64,000 nucleotides of DNA from Thalassoglobus polymorphus. GTDB taxonomy: Bacteria; Planctomycetota; Planctomycetia; Planctomycetales; Planctomycetaceae. Position 1 is the stretch's first letter. The number at the start of each line of letters is the position of its first letter. A program made the position numbers and the translations under genes. The stretch lies in NCBI RefSeq assembly GCF_007744255.1, contig NZ_CP036267.1:5096001-5160000 (forward strand), given 5' to 3'. Below are positions 27,130 to 36,087 of this stretch, piece after piece. The notes under the pieces were generated by a model, which had not been told where the DNA came from, did no database searches, and saw only the letters and a list, made by a program, of their open reading frames with translations.

Positions 27130-29109
27130 TTACCGAGGTTTATGCCGGGGGCGTTTGTGAGAAGTCGGCGATGAGGTCATCGGCTCGGTCGGGTCCTCCG
27201 ACTGCTTCCGCTTTGCCAATTTCTTTTTCGAAGATTTTTCCGCCCCAGAACGCCCACATTCGAGACAGTTCCCACTTTTTTCGAGAATATTCCCACAACG
27301 GTTGCATAACGGAATCGGCCGTTCTGCTTCTTCCAGAGAAACGGAACTTGAGATTTTTGGTGGTCGTGTCGATTTGCGAGTCCGTTTTGCGTCAACCGCT
27401 GAACGCGGTTTCTTCGGCGATCGACTTTCTACAGGAGTCTCTTCTGGAACCGACGGGGCGATATCTTCAGTTTCAATCTTGAGCAAGTCGGCTTCAAAGG
27501 CGTTACTGAAATCTCCGGGTTCGTCAGGCTTCGACTGCGAGGGTTGTTCTTCCACTGGAGCTTGCACATCGATGTCATCATCAGACGTTTTTCCCCCTCC
27601 ACGAAGAATCGTGGTACGAGCGACCTGACCACTTTTCCGATCGACTGCGTGAACACGAACCCGCCCTTGTTCATCGTATTGAATCGTCACTTCAATCGGC
27701 GAACGTTTCGGGAGTTCTTCCGGGAGGCTATGGATCAAACAGTCTCCCAGTTCAACATATTCTTCCCCGAGCGTCGCACCACTTTCGACAATATGCAGAT
27801 GAACTCGTTTCTGATTTTCGACCACAGTCCCGAACGTTTGACGATACGCACAGGGCAAAGGCGTGTTCGCTTCAATCAAGTAGTGCGGCCGGCGATCTCC
27901 TGTTTCCGGATCACGAATTAAAATTCCGAGTGAACGCCCAGTCACACTTTGTTGTTTGATTTTTTGCAATCGTGCCGAGGCAGACTCATCAAGAGAAGAC
28001 TTTTCGAGCGATTGACCGCTTAGCAACATCCCCGCATAAAACGCTGCTCCATGCGAAATCGATTGATCCGGGGGAAGTGTGGTATTGAGTGTGGTCCCAC
28101 TGATACGCTGCAGCATATTCCGAATCATCGGCATCCGCGAAGCTCCACCAGTTACCAGAACAGAGTCAACGTGCGCCCAGCCCTTCCCGTGAGATTTGAG
28201 CATCTCTTTGGTGATCTCTTCGGTCCGCTTCACGAGGTCGTTCGTCAACAATTCAAATCGTTCGCGTTCAATCAAAATGCTCTTTCGCCGCCCATCATGC
28301 TGGACAAGAATCGTTGCTTTAGGCCGAACGCTGAGGCTCCGCTTGACTTGTTCAATCTCGATGGCAAGCCCTTGCTGACTCTCTAAGTCCAACCGGGGAT
28401 CGCTGGTTGATGACTTCACAAATTCATCACAAGCGAAGTCTTCCAGCCGTTGATTCCAATCGAGTCCACCCAACTGCAAATCTCCGCCCGAAGCGATCAC
28501 CTTGACTTCATCTTTGTTGTACTGCACTAAAGAGAGGTCACAGGTTCCGCCTCCAAGATCGAACACAAGGACAGTTTGGTCCTGAGCGATTTCAGCAAAC
28601 CAGATCCCTTCGCTCAACACGTGACAGAGTGCGGTTGCAACCGGCTCATTGATAATGTCCACTCGTTCCAGCCCGGCATCTACCCCTGCTTGCACGGTGA
28701 TTTGTCTTTGGACGTCGCTGAACTGAGCCGGAACGGTGATCACAGCATGACGAACACGTCCCAGACGTTCCTCTGCTCCATCGAGAAGCTTCCGGATAAT
28801 CAATGAGGAAATCTCTTTGGGGCGATAGACATGCCCATCAAAGATCCAGCACTTATTTGGATCGCCGATGTGCCGTTTGGCATGCAAAACAACTCGTTCG
28901 GGACTCGTCACTGAATTCCGCAGAGCTTCTGAACCGACGACAACTTCATCGCCATCAAAAAAGACGACAGATGGAGTCGTCAACTCCCCCTCAGTGTTTG
29001 GGATCGTGACAGGTTGCCCTTCCGGCGTCAGATACGAGAGGCAGGAATACGTCGTTCCCAAGTCGATTCCAACAGGATGGACTCGTTGTTTCGGACGATT
29101 TAAAGGCAT
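27130..29109 (-). CDS. Hsp70-family protein with C-terminal zinc ribbon
   Basis: 659 aa from ATG 29109 (GGAG 6 nt upstream); ATG 29121 is also possible. The actin-like ATPase domain is complete: GIDLGTTYSCLSYL, NEPVATALCHVL, VFDLGGGTCDLSLV, VLVTGGASRMPMIR. A short beta substrate-binding part follows (SLGILIRDPETGDR, IEANTPLPCAYRQTFGTV). The helical lid is missing. In its place is an acidic linker, then CNRCGNILEKSGNCLECG (~602-619; CxxC-9-CxxC) and a Lys/Arg-rich tail. A chaperone-like ATPase is expected, but no DnaJ or GrpE is nearby, so client and partner are unknown. Confidence 0.88.
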   Translation of the reverse strand: MPLNRPKQRVHPVGIDLGTTYSCLSYLTPEGQPVTIPNTEGELTTPSVVFFDGDEVVVGSEALRNSVTSPERVVLHAKRHIGDPNKCWIFDGHVYRPKEISSLIIRKLLDGAEERLGRVRHAVITVPAQFSDVQRQITVQAGVDAGLERVDIINEPVATALCHVLSEGIWFAEIAQDQTVLVFDLGGGTCDLSLVQYNKDEVKVIASGGDLQLGGLDWNQRLEDFACDEFVKSSTSDPRLDLESQQGLAIEIEQVKRSLSVRPKATILVQHDGRRKSILIERERFELLTNDLVKRTEEITKEMLKSHGKGWAHVDSVLVTGGASRMPMIRNMLQRISGTTLNTTLPPDQSISHGAAFYAGMLLSGQSLEKSSLDESASARLQKIKQQSVTGRSLGILIRDPETGDRRPHYLIEANTPLPCAYRQTFGTVVENQKRVHLHIVESGATLGEEYVELGDCLIHSLPEELPKRSPIEVTIQYDEQGRVRVHAVDRKSGQVARTTILRGGGKTSDDDIDVQAPVEEQPSQSKPDEPGDFSNAFEADLLKIETEDIAPSVPEETPVESRSPKKPRSAVDAKRTRKSTRPPKISSSVSLEEAERPIPLCNRCGNILEKSGNCLECGRSGAEKSSKKKLAKRKQSEDPTEPMTSSPTSHKRPRHKPR

Positions 29110-29553
29110 TCCTGTCTCCATTGGGTTCTGCTTCGATACAGAGTGGCTTTTGCAATTGTACCATCCCAGAACGGTTCCCTCTCATCATATCACCGATTCC
29201 ATCACATCACCAATCTGGTGGCTGGATTCTTCAGGGTGGGCGCGTGAAGATTTCAAACGCAGAGCTTAAAACGGAGGGGCTGCTAAACAATCAACACCAC
29301 CCGCAGCCAAACGAGCAGAAGCACTCAAAGAATATCAGCTGGTCCTCAAGGTTCGCGAGAAACACGCGTCGCCTCAGATCCGGCGCGCATGAGCAACAAG
29401 ACGTGCTGATCTGCGAAAACACAAAAGTGATCTTCCATCACGACAAACATCGAAGATGTTCAAAGCCAGCTGTGCAAGGAAGACTCGACCGGATGCCATT
29501 AAGCATTCAGTTCAACTTCAATGTCATCAGCCAGAGCCTGTCACAAAGCCCTG
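29110..29553. other. intergenic region, no gene seen
   Basis: 444 bp between the Hsp70 start and the end of the GT2 gene, both on the minus strand. It should contain the Hsp70 promoter. A long rightward frame starting near 29121 runs antisense through the GT2 gene and is not protein-like. Confidence 0.5.
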
Positions 29554-30534
29554 CTAAACATCAACGGTCGGGCGATCCTGGTCCACAAATGGAGTTCGAT
29601 CGGAGACGCTGTAAGTATCTCGCTCACGACCTGTATTCGCGACAATCAATTCTGCAAGCATGCCAAGTGAGAGCCCCTGGGCTCCGAGCAACAGCGAAGC
29701 GACAGAGTACAACAACAGCGGACGACCACCAATCGGTGCTGGCTCAAAAACATGGAGCGTATTCATCAATATCCAGAGCACTCCCAGATAAGTCAGCCCG
29801 AGCACACCAAGCCCGAAGAAGAACAGACCGATTCCGCCGAGCATATGTTGTGGTCGCTGCCCGAAACCGGTCAGAAACTTGACCGTCAACAGATCGAGGA
29901 AACCGCGCAGGAACCGTCGGACCCCATACTTGGAATATCCGAACTGACGCGGACGGTGGTGGACCGGGACCTCTGCAACCTTGAAGCCACGAGCATGTGC
30001 CAACACAGCGATAAAGCGGTGCATCTCACCATACAGGCGGACTTCTCGCGGGACTTCCACCCGGAACATTTTGATACCGCAATTGTGATCGTGCAGCTTC
30101 AATCCATTTAAAGCGCCAACCATCCAGTTGAATACTTTACTCGGATAGACTTTATGCCAAGGGTCGAGCCGACGCTCTTTCCAGCCGTTGACGACATCGT
30201 ACCCTTCATCGATTTTCGCAAGGAAACTCGGAATCTCTGCGGGATCGTCTTGCAAATCCGCGTCCATCATCATGATGTAGTTACCACGGACGGCATTCAT
30301 CCCGGCTGTTAACGCCGCCGCTTTCCCGAAGTTGCGACGGAAGCGTATCCCGGAAATTCGTTGATCCTTTTCCGCCAGGTCCGAGATAATCGACCACGAT
30401 GTATCGGTCGAACCGTCGTCAATGAAAATCACTTCAACGTTAATCGCATTCGACTGGCACACATCAACAATCTGCCGATGCAACTCTCGGAGCGATTCTT
30501 CTTCATTCAAAACGGGGATGACGATCGAAAGCAT
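29554..30534 (-). CDS. GT2 glycosyltransferase, polyprenyl-phosphate type
   Basis: 326 aa; GGAA 7 nt before the ATG. GT-A fold: [13 protein letters not shown] at the N-terminus, [23 protein letters not shown], and the metal-binding [24 protein letters not shown] and the [13 protein letters not shown] block are typical of DPM1/GtrB-like enzymes. Two C-terminal membrane helices follow (~225-250 and ~265-290). It should transfer a sugar to polyprenyl phosphate at the inner membrane. The sugar is unknown. The end is short and hydrophilic. Confidence 0.88.
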   Translation of the reverse strand: MLSIVIPVLNEEESLRELHRQIVDVCQSNAINVEVIFIDDGSTDTSWSIISDLAEKDQRISGIRFRRNFGKAAALTAGMNAVRGNYIMMMDADLQDDPAEIPSFLAKIDEGYDVVNGWKERRLDPWHKVYPSKVFNWMVGALNGLKLHDHNCGIKMFRVEVPREVRLYGEMHRFIAVLAHARGFKVAEVPVHHRPRQFGYSKYGVRRFLRGFLDLLTVKFLTGFGQRPQHMLGGIGLFFFGLGVLGLTYLGVLWILMNTLHVFEPAPIGGRPLLLYSVASLLLGAQGLSLGMLAELIVANTGRERDTYSVSDRTPFVDQDRPTVDV

Positions 30535-30710
30535 GAGTGTTTCCTGCGCAATGTTTTCTGAGTGTCTCGATCACAGTCTAAGTGAACTGCAACCAACCTT
30601 GAGGACCAAACAGTCGCCGCTGATCCGAAGGCGAGTACTCGAAAGTCAAAACGGATCTTTGCGTCCAATCCAGAATCAGTGCGCTATCTGAATTCCGGAA
30701 ACATGATCGA

Positions 30711-30743
30711 AATAATAAAACATGCACACTGAAGTTGTGCATG
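30711..30743 (-). terminator. leftward terminator-like hairpin with no gene upstream
   Basis: On the minus strand CATGCACA and TGTGCATG (30736-30743 and 30721-30728) form an 8-bp stem with a 7-nt loop, followed by TTTTATTATTT (30720 to 30710). It lies ~180 bp before the GT2 start, so it may be an attenuator in that leader or the end of a small RNA. Confidence 0.45.
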
Positions 30744-30897
30744 ACTTTTCGAACCGAATTCGAAAACCTCTGGAATCGCCGCTTTTCTCAACTTTGTGAG
30801 AGAGCAATTTCAAGTTTCAGGATCAGTTCCATGAAAAGCCTCTCTCGCAGAGATTCCCCGAGGAGAACTTAAGATATCCACTTCTTATGGATGGATG

Positions 30898-31003
30898 CTA
30901 GAGCAGTTTGCTCTAGCGCGTCCCCGTGAAGAACGCGTTTCATCAATAAAATCGCTGCTCGCCACGAGGCAGAACCTGACCACCAATTCGAAAGCTGATC
31001 TCT
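30898..31003 (+). repeat. dispersed repeat family A, copy 8 (best complete copy)
   Basis: Plus orientation. It starts with the perfect hairpin CTAGAGCA-GTT-TGCTCTAG (30898-30916), then CCCCGTGAAGAACGCGTTTC, the core CTGCTCGCCACGAGGCAGAA and the end ACCAATTCGAAAGCTGATCT. It aligns over ~100 bp with the reverse complement of the copy at 14641. Confidence 0.88.
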
Positions 31004-31187
31004 CCCGAATTGTCCATCACTAACGATTGGTCAGCCGTTTGCTCTTTCGGTATGAACTTATACGGCTTCGGCTTGAGGCGGCTTCAAGTTCCGAGTCTCA
31101 CCGAGTATTCTGTACTGTTCGAAATGAACACAAAGCTGTCAAACGAACGGCTCCAGAAAAACAGAATCTGAAAAGAACGTAGAATCG

Positions 31188-31928
31188 ATGGAAATCCTGC
31201 CTGCAATTGATCTTAGAAACGGTAAATGTGTCCGGCTCCGACAAGGAGACTATAACCAGGAAACAATCTTTGGCGATGATCCTGTCGCTATGGCGAAACG
31301 CTGGGAAGACGAAGGAGGCCAATGGCTGCACCTTGTCGACCTGGATGGTGCAAAAGCCGGCAAACCGGCAAACGTCGATGTCATACGGAAAATTGTGGAA
31401 GCGGTGCAGATCCCCTGTCAGCTGGGAGGTGGAATTCGAAGCGAAGAGATCGTGCAATCAATGCTCAAAGATGTTGGCCTCAACCGGGTCATCATCGGCA
31501 CGCAGGCCCTCAAAGAACCGGATTGGTTCAAAGAGATCGTACAGAAATTTCCGAATCAAGTTTGCCTGGGGCTCGATGCTCGAGACTCAATGGTTGCGAC
31601 CGAAGGTTGGCTGGACGTCTCAAAGACCTCTGCTTTGGAACTTGCAAAAGGATACGTCGGACTACCTTTGGCAGCAGTGATCTACACGAACATTGCGAAC
31701 GATGGAATGATGCAGGGAATCGACGATGGAACTCTGAAGGACTTCGTGCAACTTGCGGAGATGGGGCTCAAAGTGATTGCTTCCGGAGGAGTGACCACAA
31801 TGGAAGACATCACCAAGCTGAATGCGATTTCGAAGGAGCATCCCAATTTGATCGGTGCAATTACCGGACGGGCGATTTACGAAGGAACCGTCGATCTCGC
31901 CGAAGCTGTTCGTCTGACATCAGCCTGA
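31188..31928 (+). CDS. hisA: ProFAR isomerase (histidine biosynthesis)
   Basis: 246 aa, standard size. The TIM barrel starts [20 protein letters not shown] (Asp8 acid/base). Phosphate-binding segments QLGGGIR and [13 protein letters not shown] are present, with [10 protein letters not shown], a catalytic [10 protein letters not shown] (usually YTDI..DG), and [14 protein letters not shown]. It isomerises ProFAR to PRFAR, step four of His synthesis. The YTNI for YTDI substitution is notable since the second Asp (Asp in T-D) is often catalytic. Monocistronic here. His-specific rather than tryptophan-type because of the overall HisA pattern. Confidence 0.92.
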   Translation: MEILPAIDLRNGKCVRLRQGDYNQETIFGDDPVAMAKRWEDEGGQWLHLVDLDGAKAGKPANVDVIRKIVEAVQIPCQLGGGIRSEEIVQSMLKDVGLNRVIIGTQALKEPDWFKEIVQKFPNQVCLGLDARDSMVATEGWLDVSKTSALELAKGYVGLPLAAVIYTNIANDGMMQGIDDGTLKDFVQLAEMGLKVIASGGVTTMEDITKLNAISKEHPNLIGAITGRAIYEGTVDLAEAVRLTSA

Positions 31929-31980
31929 ACAAACCTCGGCCCGAATTGAGATCGGCCTGAATATTGTGACTTTCATATTG

Positions 31981-32001
31981 CCCCAGACTCCATGTCTGGG
32001 G
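31981..32001 (+). terminator. 8-bp hairpin between hisA and sulfatase
   Basis: CCCCAGAC (31981-31988), loop TCCAT, GTCTGGGG (31994-32001), a perfect GC-rich stem. No U-run follows, and it ends 17 nt before the sulfatase start, so it might modulate that gene rather than stop hisA transcription. Confidence 0.4.
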
Positions 32002-32018
32002 CTCACCGGCTAGCCATC

Positions 32019-33461
32019 ATGAACCAACCGAACATCCTGCTCGTAATCGCCGATGGAATGCAGGCGGGTGCTGTTGAGCCGAATCATCCGTGCCTCACAC
32101 CAAACCTGACCTCCCTCGCCGATCGAGGAGTCCGATTCAAAAACGCTCACACAACATGCCCAACTTGCTCACCAGCACGAGCCAGTTTAATGACCGGGCT
32201 GTTGCCGCATAACCATGGTGTCCTCGAAGTGGAGCATGGTCGCGATGAAGACCAATCCGTTCTTCGAACACAGTACCCGCATTTCGCTCAGCAACTTTCC
32301 GACGCGGGCTACTCGACCGGATACTTTGGGAAGTGGCACATCGAACGGACAAACGAAGTTGCAAATTTCGGATGGCAGGAAAGTGTCGTCAAAGGAGCTG
32401 AGCACGTCAAAGGACTTGGTCGCGGAGACCGTGGTCCACAAAGTCTTCAAATCGATGAAGCTTTGCGGGGCGAAGTGAGTGGCCCGAAAGGATACCGCAC
32501 AGTTTTGCACTGGGGCGTTACAGATACGCCGCTCCTTGAACGCTACCCCGGCACGACCGTCCTTGATGCTGAAGACTATCTACAAAAAGCGACAACAGAG
32601 CAGTCTCCCTGGTGTTGTTGTGTCAGCTTCTCTGAGCCGAACGAAGCACTTGTCGTCGGTCGGGAGACATGGGACCAATACGCAGAGATCGACATCCCGT
32701 TACCGGTCAATTTTCAAGATGACCTCTCGGATCGCCCCAATTTCTATCAACGCCAACGAAAGATCGGAGCGAATCTTTCAGATGAACATTGGAAGGCAGC
32801 TCGAAGGTGCTACTTCGGGCGAATCACAGAGATCGATTCCTTGCTGCCGCGGCTTCTCGCTCCCATCGAGAAGGCAGGCCAGCTCGAAAATACCGTTGTC
32901 GTCTTCCTCGCTGACCACGGTCGATACGTCGGCGGGCACGGTTTTGATGCTCACAACTTTGGAGCGTTTGAAGAAATCTATCGCATCCCGCTGATTGTCG
33001 CTGGCCCCGAAGTCGCCTCCGGAAAAACATGCGAGGCGTTCGTAAGTATCGGAGATGTTGGCGTCACGCTGAACGATTTGGGACAGGCAGAGTCGATGAA
33101 CTCCACTGATTCCAATTCATTCAAATCACTGCTTCACTCACCCGATGATATCTTGGAAAGCTTCCAAACGGGCTACGCTGAATACCATGGAACACGATTT
33201 CCGTTGATGCAAAGAATCCTTTGGGAAGGCCCTTGGAAGTTCGTCTTCAACGGATTCGACTTCGACGAACTTTACAACCTCGATGATGATCCCTACGAAA
33301 TGCAGAATCTCATCAACGAAGAAACACAGCAAGATCATATTCAAAAGATGATGGCGAAACTCTGGAAGAGAGTTCGAGAAACAGGAGACCGCGCCATCCT
33401 TGAGTCTCATTATTTTTCCATGCGATTTGCTGCTGTCGGGCCAGATGCTTCAGTCGAATAA
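32019..33461 (+). CDS. sulfatase (formylglycine type), cytoplasmic-looking
   Basis: 480 aa from ATG 32019. The modification motif C50-S-P-A-R54 (CSPARASLMTG) is canonical for formylglycine-generating enzyme. GYFGKWHIER has the Lys and His of the active site, and FLADHGRYVGGHG has the later metal ligands. The first metal pair reads D-G (VIADGMQAG) rather than D-D. No signal peptide is visible, unusual for planctomycete sulfatases. Predicted to hydrolyse a sulfate ester on an unknown carbohydrate. No sulfatase maturase is in the window. Confidence 0.88.
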   Translation: MNQPNILLVIADGMQAGAVEPNHPCLTPNLTSLADRGVRFKNAHTTCPTCSPARASLMTGLLPHNHGVLEVEHGRDEDQSVLRTQYPHFAQQLSDAGYSTGYFGKWHIERTNEVANFGWQESVVKGAEHVKGLGRGDRGPQSLQIDEALRGEVSGPKGYRTVLHWGVTDTPLLERYPGTTVLDAEDYLQKATTEQSPWCCCVSFSEPNEALVVGRETWDQYAEIDIPLPVNFQDDLSDRPNFYQRQRKIGANLSDEHWKAARRCYFGRITEIDSLLPRLLAPIEKAGQLENTVVVFLADHGRYVGGHGFDAHNFGAFEEIYRIPLIVAGPEVASGKTCEAFVSIGDVGVTLNDLGQAESMNSTDSNSFKSLLHSPDDILESFQTGYAEYHGTRFPLMQRILWEGPWKFVFNGFDFDELYNLDDDPYEMQNLINEETQQDHIQKMMAKLWKRVRETGDRAILESHYFSMRFAAVGPDASVE

Positions 33462-33559
33462 TCGACTCGATTTGACCTGCAGCCAAGACCACTTAAAATT
33501 CATTTTCCGTATTTCTATTTTTTATCAACTATTAACTTTACTTGAAGAAGAGGTGCAAT

Positions 33560-34744
33560 ATGAAAATCGCCCAAATTGCAGCCGTCATGTTCACTTTGCT
33601 TCTCTCCTTGGGAATCGTGCTGTGGCTGGCAGATTCGGCCCCCACAACAGTTCATGAGAAGGAAACCGAAGCCCTCCCTCCCGACGCCCCCGTTGATACC
33701 CCAACGGAAGATGGCGTCCACAACATTAACCCGTTTACTCCGACCACCGAAGGGCCTCAACCAAAGGTTGTGATTGAATCACTCGTCCATGACTTTGGCG
33801 CAATGGCTCTTGGGCAAACTGGCACGCACAACTTTATCATTCGAAACGAAGGAGAGGCTCCTCTCAAATTGGCCAAAGGGCAAGTTCAATGCAAATGTAC
33901 CGTCAGCGGACTTCAGGATGAGGAAGTCCCTGTTGGTGGCGAAGCAAAGATCCACTTGGAGTGGACCCCCAAGTCGATGGGACCATTCGGTCAGGGAGCG
34001 GTCATCTGGACAAATGACCCTGCCAACGAAAAACTTGAACTGCGTGTCGAAGGCGAAATGGTTTCCGAAATCAACATCAACCCGGAAAACGGTTGGATTC
34101 TCGCCAATGTCCCCAGTGGGCGACCCACCAAAATTGGGGGAGGGATCTCGACTGGCCTCCACGACTCCTTTGAAATCACTTCAATCGAGACAACATCAGA
34201 TCGCCTGACATTCACCAGCAAGCCGATGTTGCCAGAAGATCTGGCAGCGCAAAATGCAAAATCAGGCTTCGAATTGATCGGAGAATACAACCCACCAGAT
34301 GAGGCTGGTAAATTCCGCGAAACAGTGACTGTGAAAACGAGTTTGGACAAGTACGCAAAAATTGTCTTAAACGTCACTGGAAGCCGCACAGGCCCCATCG
34401 CGATTATTGCTTCTGGCTGGATGGCTGGGAAGCGATTGCTCAATCTTGGCAGGGTTTCTGAAAAGAAAGGAAAGAAGCACCGCCTGACAATGATGGTCGA
34501 ACCGTTTGAGGAGGAGTTAAAAATTCTCGACTCACAGATTCAACCGAACTTCATCACTGTCGATTTCGAAGCTGCCGAAAACAGTGAAACAGCCACAAGG
34601 CACCGTTACACTCTCAACCTCGAAATCCCCCCAGGAAGTCCTGCTGGCGTATGGCGAAAAGACTCTCAAGGAAAAATTGTCCTGACAACCAATCACCCAA
34701 AACTCAAAGAAATTATTATCAACCTGGAAATGGTGATTCAGTAG
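33560..34744 (+). CDS. DUF1573 protein, membrane-anchored
   Basis: 394 aa from ATG 33560, preceded by AGAAGAGG with 6-nt spacing. Signal/anchor helix residues ~4-24, then a Pro/Thr-rich linker. The DUF1573 domain covers ~75-180: SLVHDFGAMALGQTGTHNFIIRNEGEAPL, QCKCTVSGL, and GAVIWTNDPANEKLELRVEG. Two further beta-sandwich-like segments follow. DUF1573 proteins are Ig-like, exported and of unknown function, and are abundant in planctomycetes and Bacteroidetes. The gene follows the sulfatase by 98 bp and may be cotranscribed. Confidence 0.85.
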   Translation: MKIAQIAAVMFTLLLSLGIVLWLADSAPTTVHEKETEALPPDAPVDTPTEDGVHNINPFTPTTEGPQPKVVIESLVHDFGAMALGQTGTHNFIIRNEGEAPLKLAKGQVQCKCTVSGLQDEEVPVGGEAKIHLEWTPKSMGPFGQGAVIWTNDPANEKLELRVEGEMVSEININPENGWILANVPSGRPTKIGGGISTGLHDSFEITSIETTSDRLTFTSKPMLPEDLAAQNAKSGFELIGEYNPPDEAGKFRETVTVKTSLDKYAKIVLNVTGSRTGPIAIIASGWMAGKRLLNLGRVSEKKGKKHRLTMMVEPFEEELKILDSQIQPNFITVDFEAAENSETATRHRYTLNLEIPPGSPAGVWRKDSQGKIVLTTNHPKLKEIIINLEMVIQ

Positions 34745-34856
34745 TTCGCTCTCAGCAAACCACCAACAGCTGTCCGCCAAGGATTTTGGTGTCCCCTTAA
34801 ATCATTGAACTGGTACTGGCTCAAAAACCTCTGGATCGTCACTTCCTCAAAATCGA

Positions 34857-34960
34857 GTGAGCAAATTCAACATTGGTCTCTACGTTCTGCCGTGTGGCGA
34901 GCAGTCTATGAAATCATGTAAGTGAACTTCACAGGCACAACAAGCATTGAAGATGCTCTA
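34857..34960 (-). repeat. dispersed repeat family A, copy 9
   Basis: Minus-orientation complete copy: GAGCAAATTCAACATTGG, TTCTGCCGTGTGGCGAGCAG, TCTATGAAATCATGTAAGTG, and the end hairpin AGCAT-TGAAG-ATGCT followed by CTA. Its reverse complement aligns with the copy at 52482 almost base by base. Confidence 0.88.
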
Positions 34961-35001
34961 ATTCAATTGAACTTTTTCAACTCCACGACAAAAGGTACCT
35001 C

Positions 35002-35934
35002 ATGCCGCTTCAACGTCGCGACTTCATCAAAGCTGCCGCCGCTTCCGTTCTGATTCCCTCCGTTGGTCTTGCCTCTGAGCGCAGACGGAATCGACGCAAT
35101 TCACGAAGAGGCCAGGCAACTGGAAATGTCAGTTTTGTTACCAATCAACCCGCCGCAAACAAGCTCAAGCTGGGACTTGTCACCTACAACTGGGGGAAAG
35201 ACTGGGACGTTCCAACGGTCATCAAGAACTGTTCGGAAACGGGTTTCGCTGGCGTCGAACTTCGCAGCACTCACAAACATGGTGTCGAAATCACCCTCGA
35301 CAAGAAACGTCGCGAAGAGGTCAAAAAACAGTTCGCAGATAGCGATGTGACTCTCGTCGGGTTGGGAAGTGCGTGTGAGTACCACGCTGCCGACCCAGCT
35401 GTTGTCAAGAAAAACATCGAAGAGACAAAAGCCTTTGTTCGACTCTGCCAGGATGTCGGCGGCAGTGGAGTGAAAGTCCGCCCGAACGGGTTCCCTAAAG
35501 ATGTTCCAGTCGAAAAGACATTGGAGCAAATCGGGAAATCGCTCAACGAAGTTGGCAAGTTTGCAGGGGAGCACAACGTACAGATTCGTGTCGAAGTCCA
35601 CGGACGAGGAACGAGCGAAATCCCGCACATGAAGTCGATCATGGACATCGCAGACAACCCCAACGTTGCTGTCTGCTGGAACTGCAACCCGACAGACCTC
35701 GTCGGCGAAGGATTGGAACACAATTACAATCTGTTGAAAGACCGCATGGGGACAATTCATATTCATGATTTAACAAATGAGAAATACCCCTGGAAAGAAT
35801 TGTTTCCATTACTGAAAGAAACAAACGCCCCCTCTTTCACCGGTTGGGCACTGCTTGAAGATGGAGTAGTCCCGAAAGACATCGTCGCTGCGATGCACGA
35901 AAACCGAAATGCATGGAACGAATTGGTGAAGTAA
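35002..35934 (+). CDS. Tat-exported sugar phosphate isomerase/epimerase-like protein
   Basis: 310 aa. Twin-arginine signal at the N-terminus (QRRDFIKAAAASVLIPSVGLA) and a basic stretch (RRRNRRNSRRG). The xylose-isomerase-like TIM barrel follows: LGLVTYNWGKDW, TGFAGVELRSTHKHG, IRVEVHGRGT, NVAVCWNCNPTDL and the late metal region TIHIHDLTNEKYPW. Family members are divalent-metal TIM barrels with varied substrates. Periplasmic by its signal. It precedes the second sulfatase, which may point to carbohydrate use. Confidence 0.85.
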   Translation: MPLQRRDFIKAAAASVLIPSVGLASERRRNRRNSRRGQATGNVSFVTNQPAANKLKLGLVTYNWGKDWDVPTVIKNCSETGFAGVELRSTHKHGVEITLDKKRREEVKKQFADSDVTLVGLGSACEYHAADPAVVKKNIEETKAFVRLCQDVGGSGVKVRPNGFPKDVPVEKTLEQIGKSLNEVGKFAGEHNVQIRVEVHGRGTSEIPHMKSIMDIADNPNVAVCWNCNPTDLVGEGLEHNYNLLKDRMGTIHIHDLTNEKYPWKELFPLLKETNAPSFTGWALLEDGVVPKDIVAAMHENRNAWNELVK

Positions 35935-36087
35935 GCCTCTTCGTTTCGAAGAAAGGTGGATCACGTACGGCGGGACTTCAATCCCGTCGTACCACCTCAA
36001 AAGCTTCGTTGTCGCCCCGCACTGCGTGAGTCACCTCTCAAAAAATGAATCCGTCTTGATTGAATGACCAGACCGAAGAAATAAAAA

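Larger units (their letters stand above)
30535..31187. other. divergent intergenic region between GT2 gene and hisA
   Basis: 653 bp with no gene. It holds a terminator-like hairpin pointing leftward (30711-30743) and a full family-A repeat (30898-31003). Confidence 0.6.

Noticed and set aside
29121-29882. 253-codon rightward frame as a gene
   Set aside because: It runs antisense into the GT2 gene, has no family features, and its composition is that of a shadow frame.
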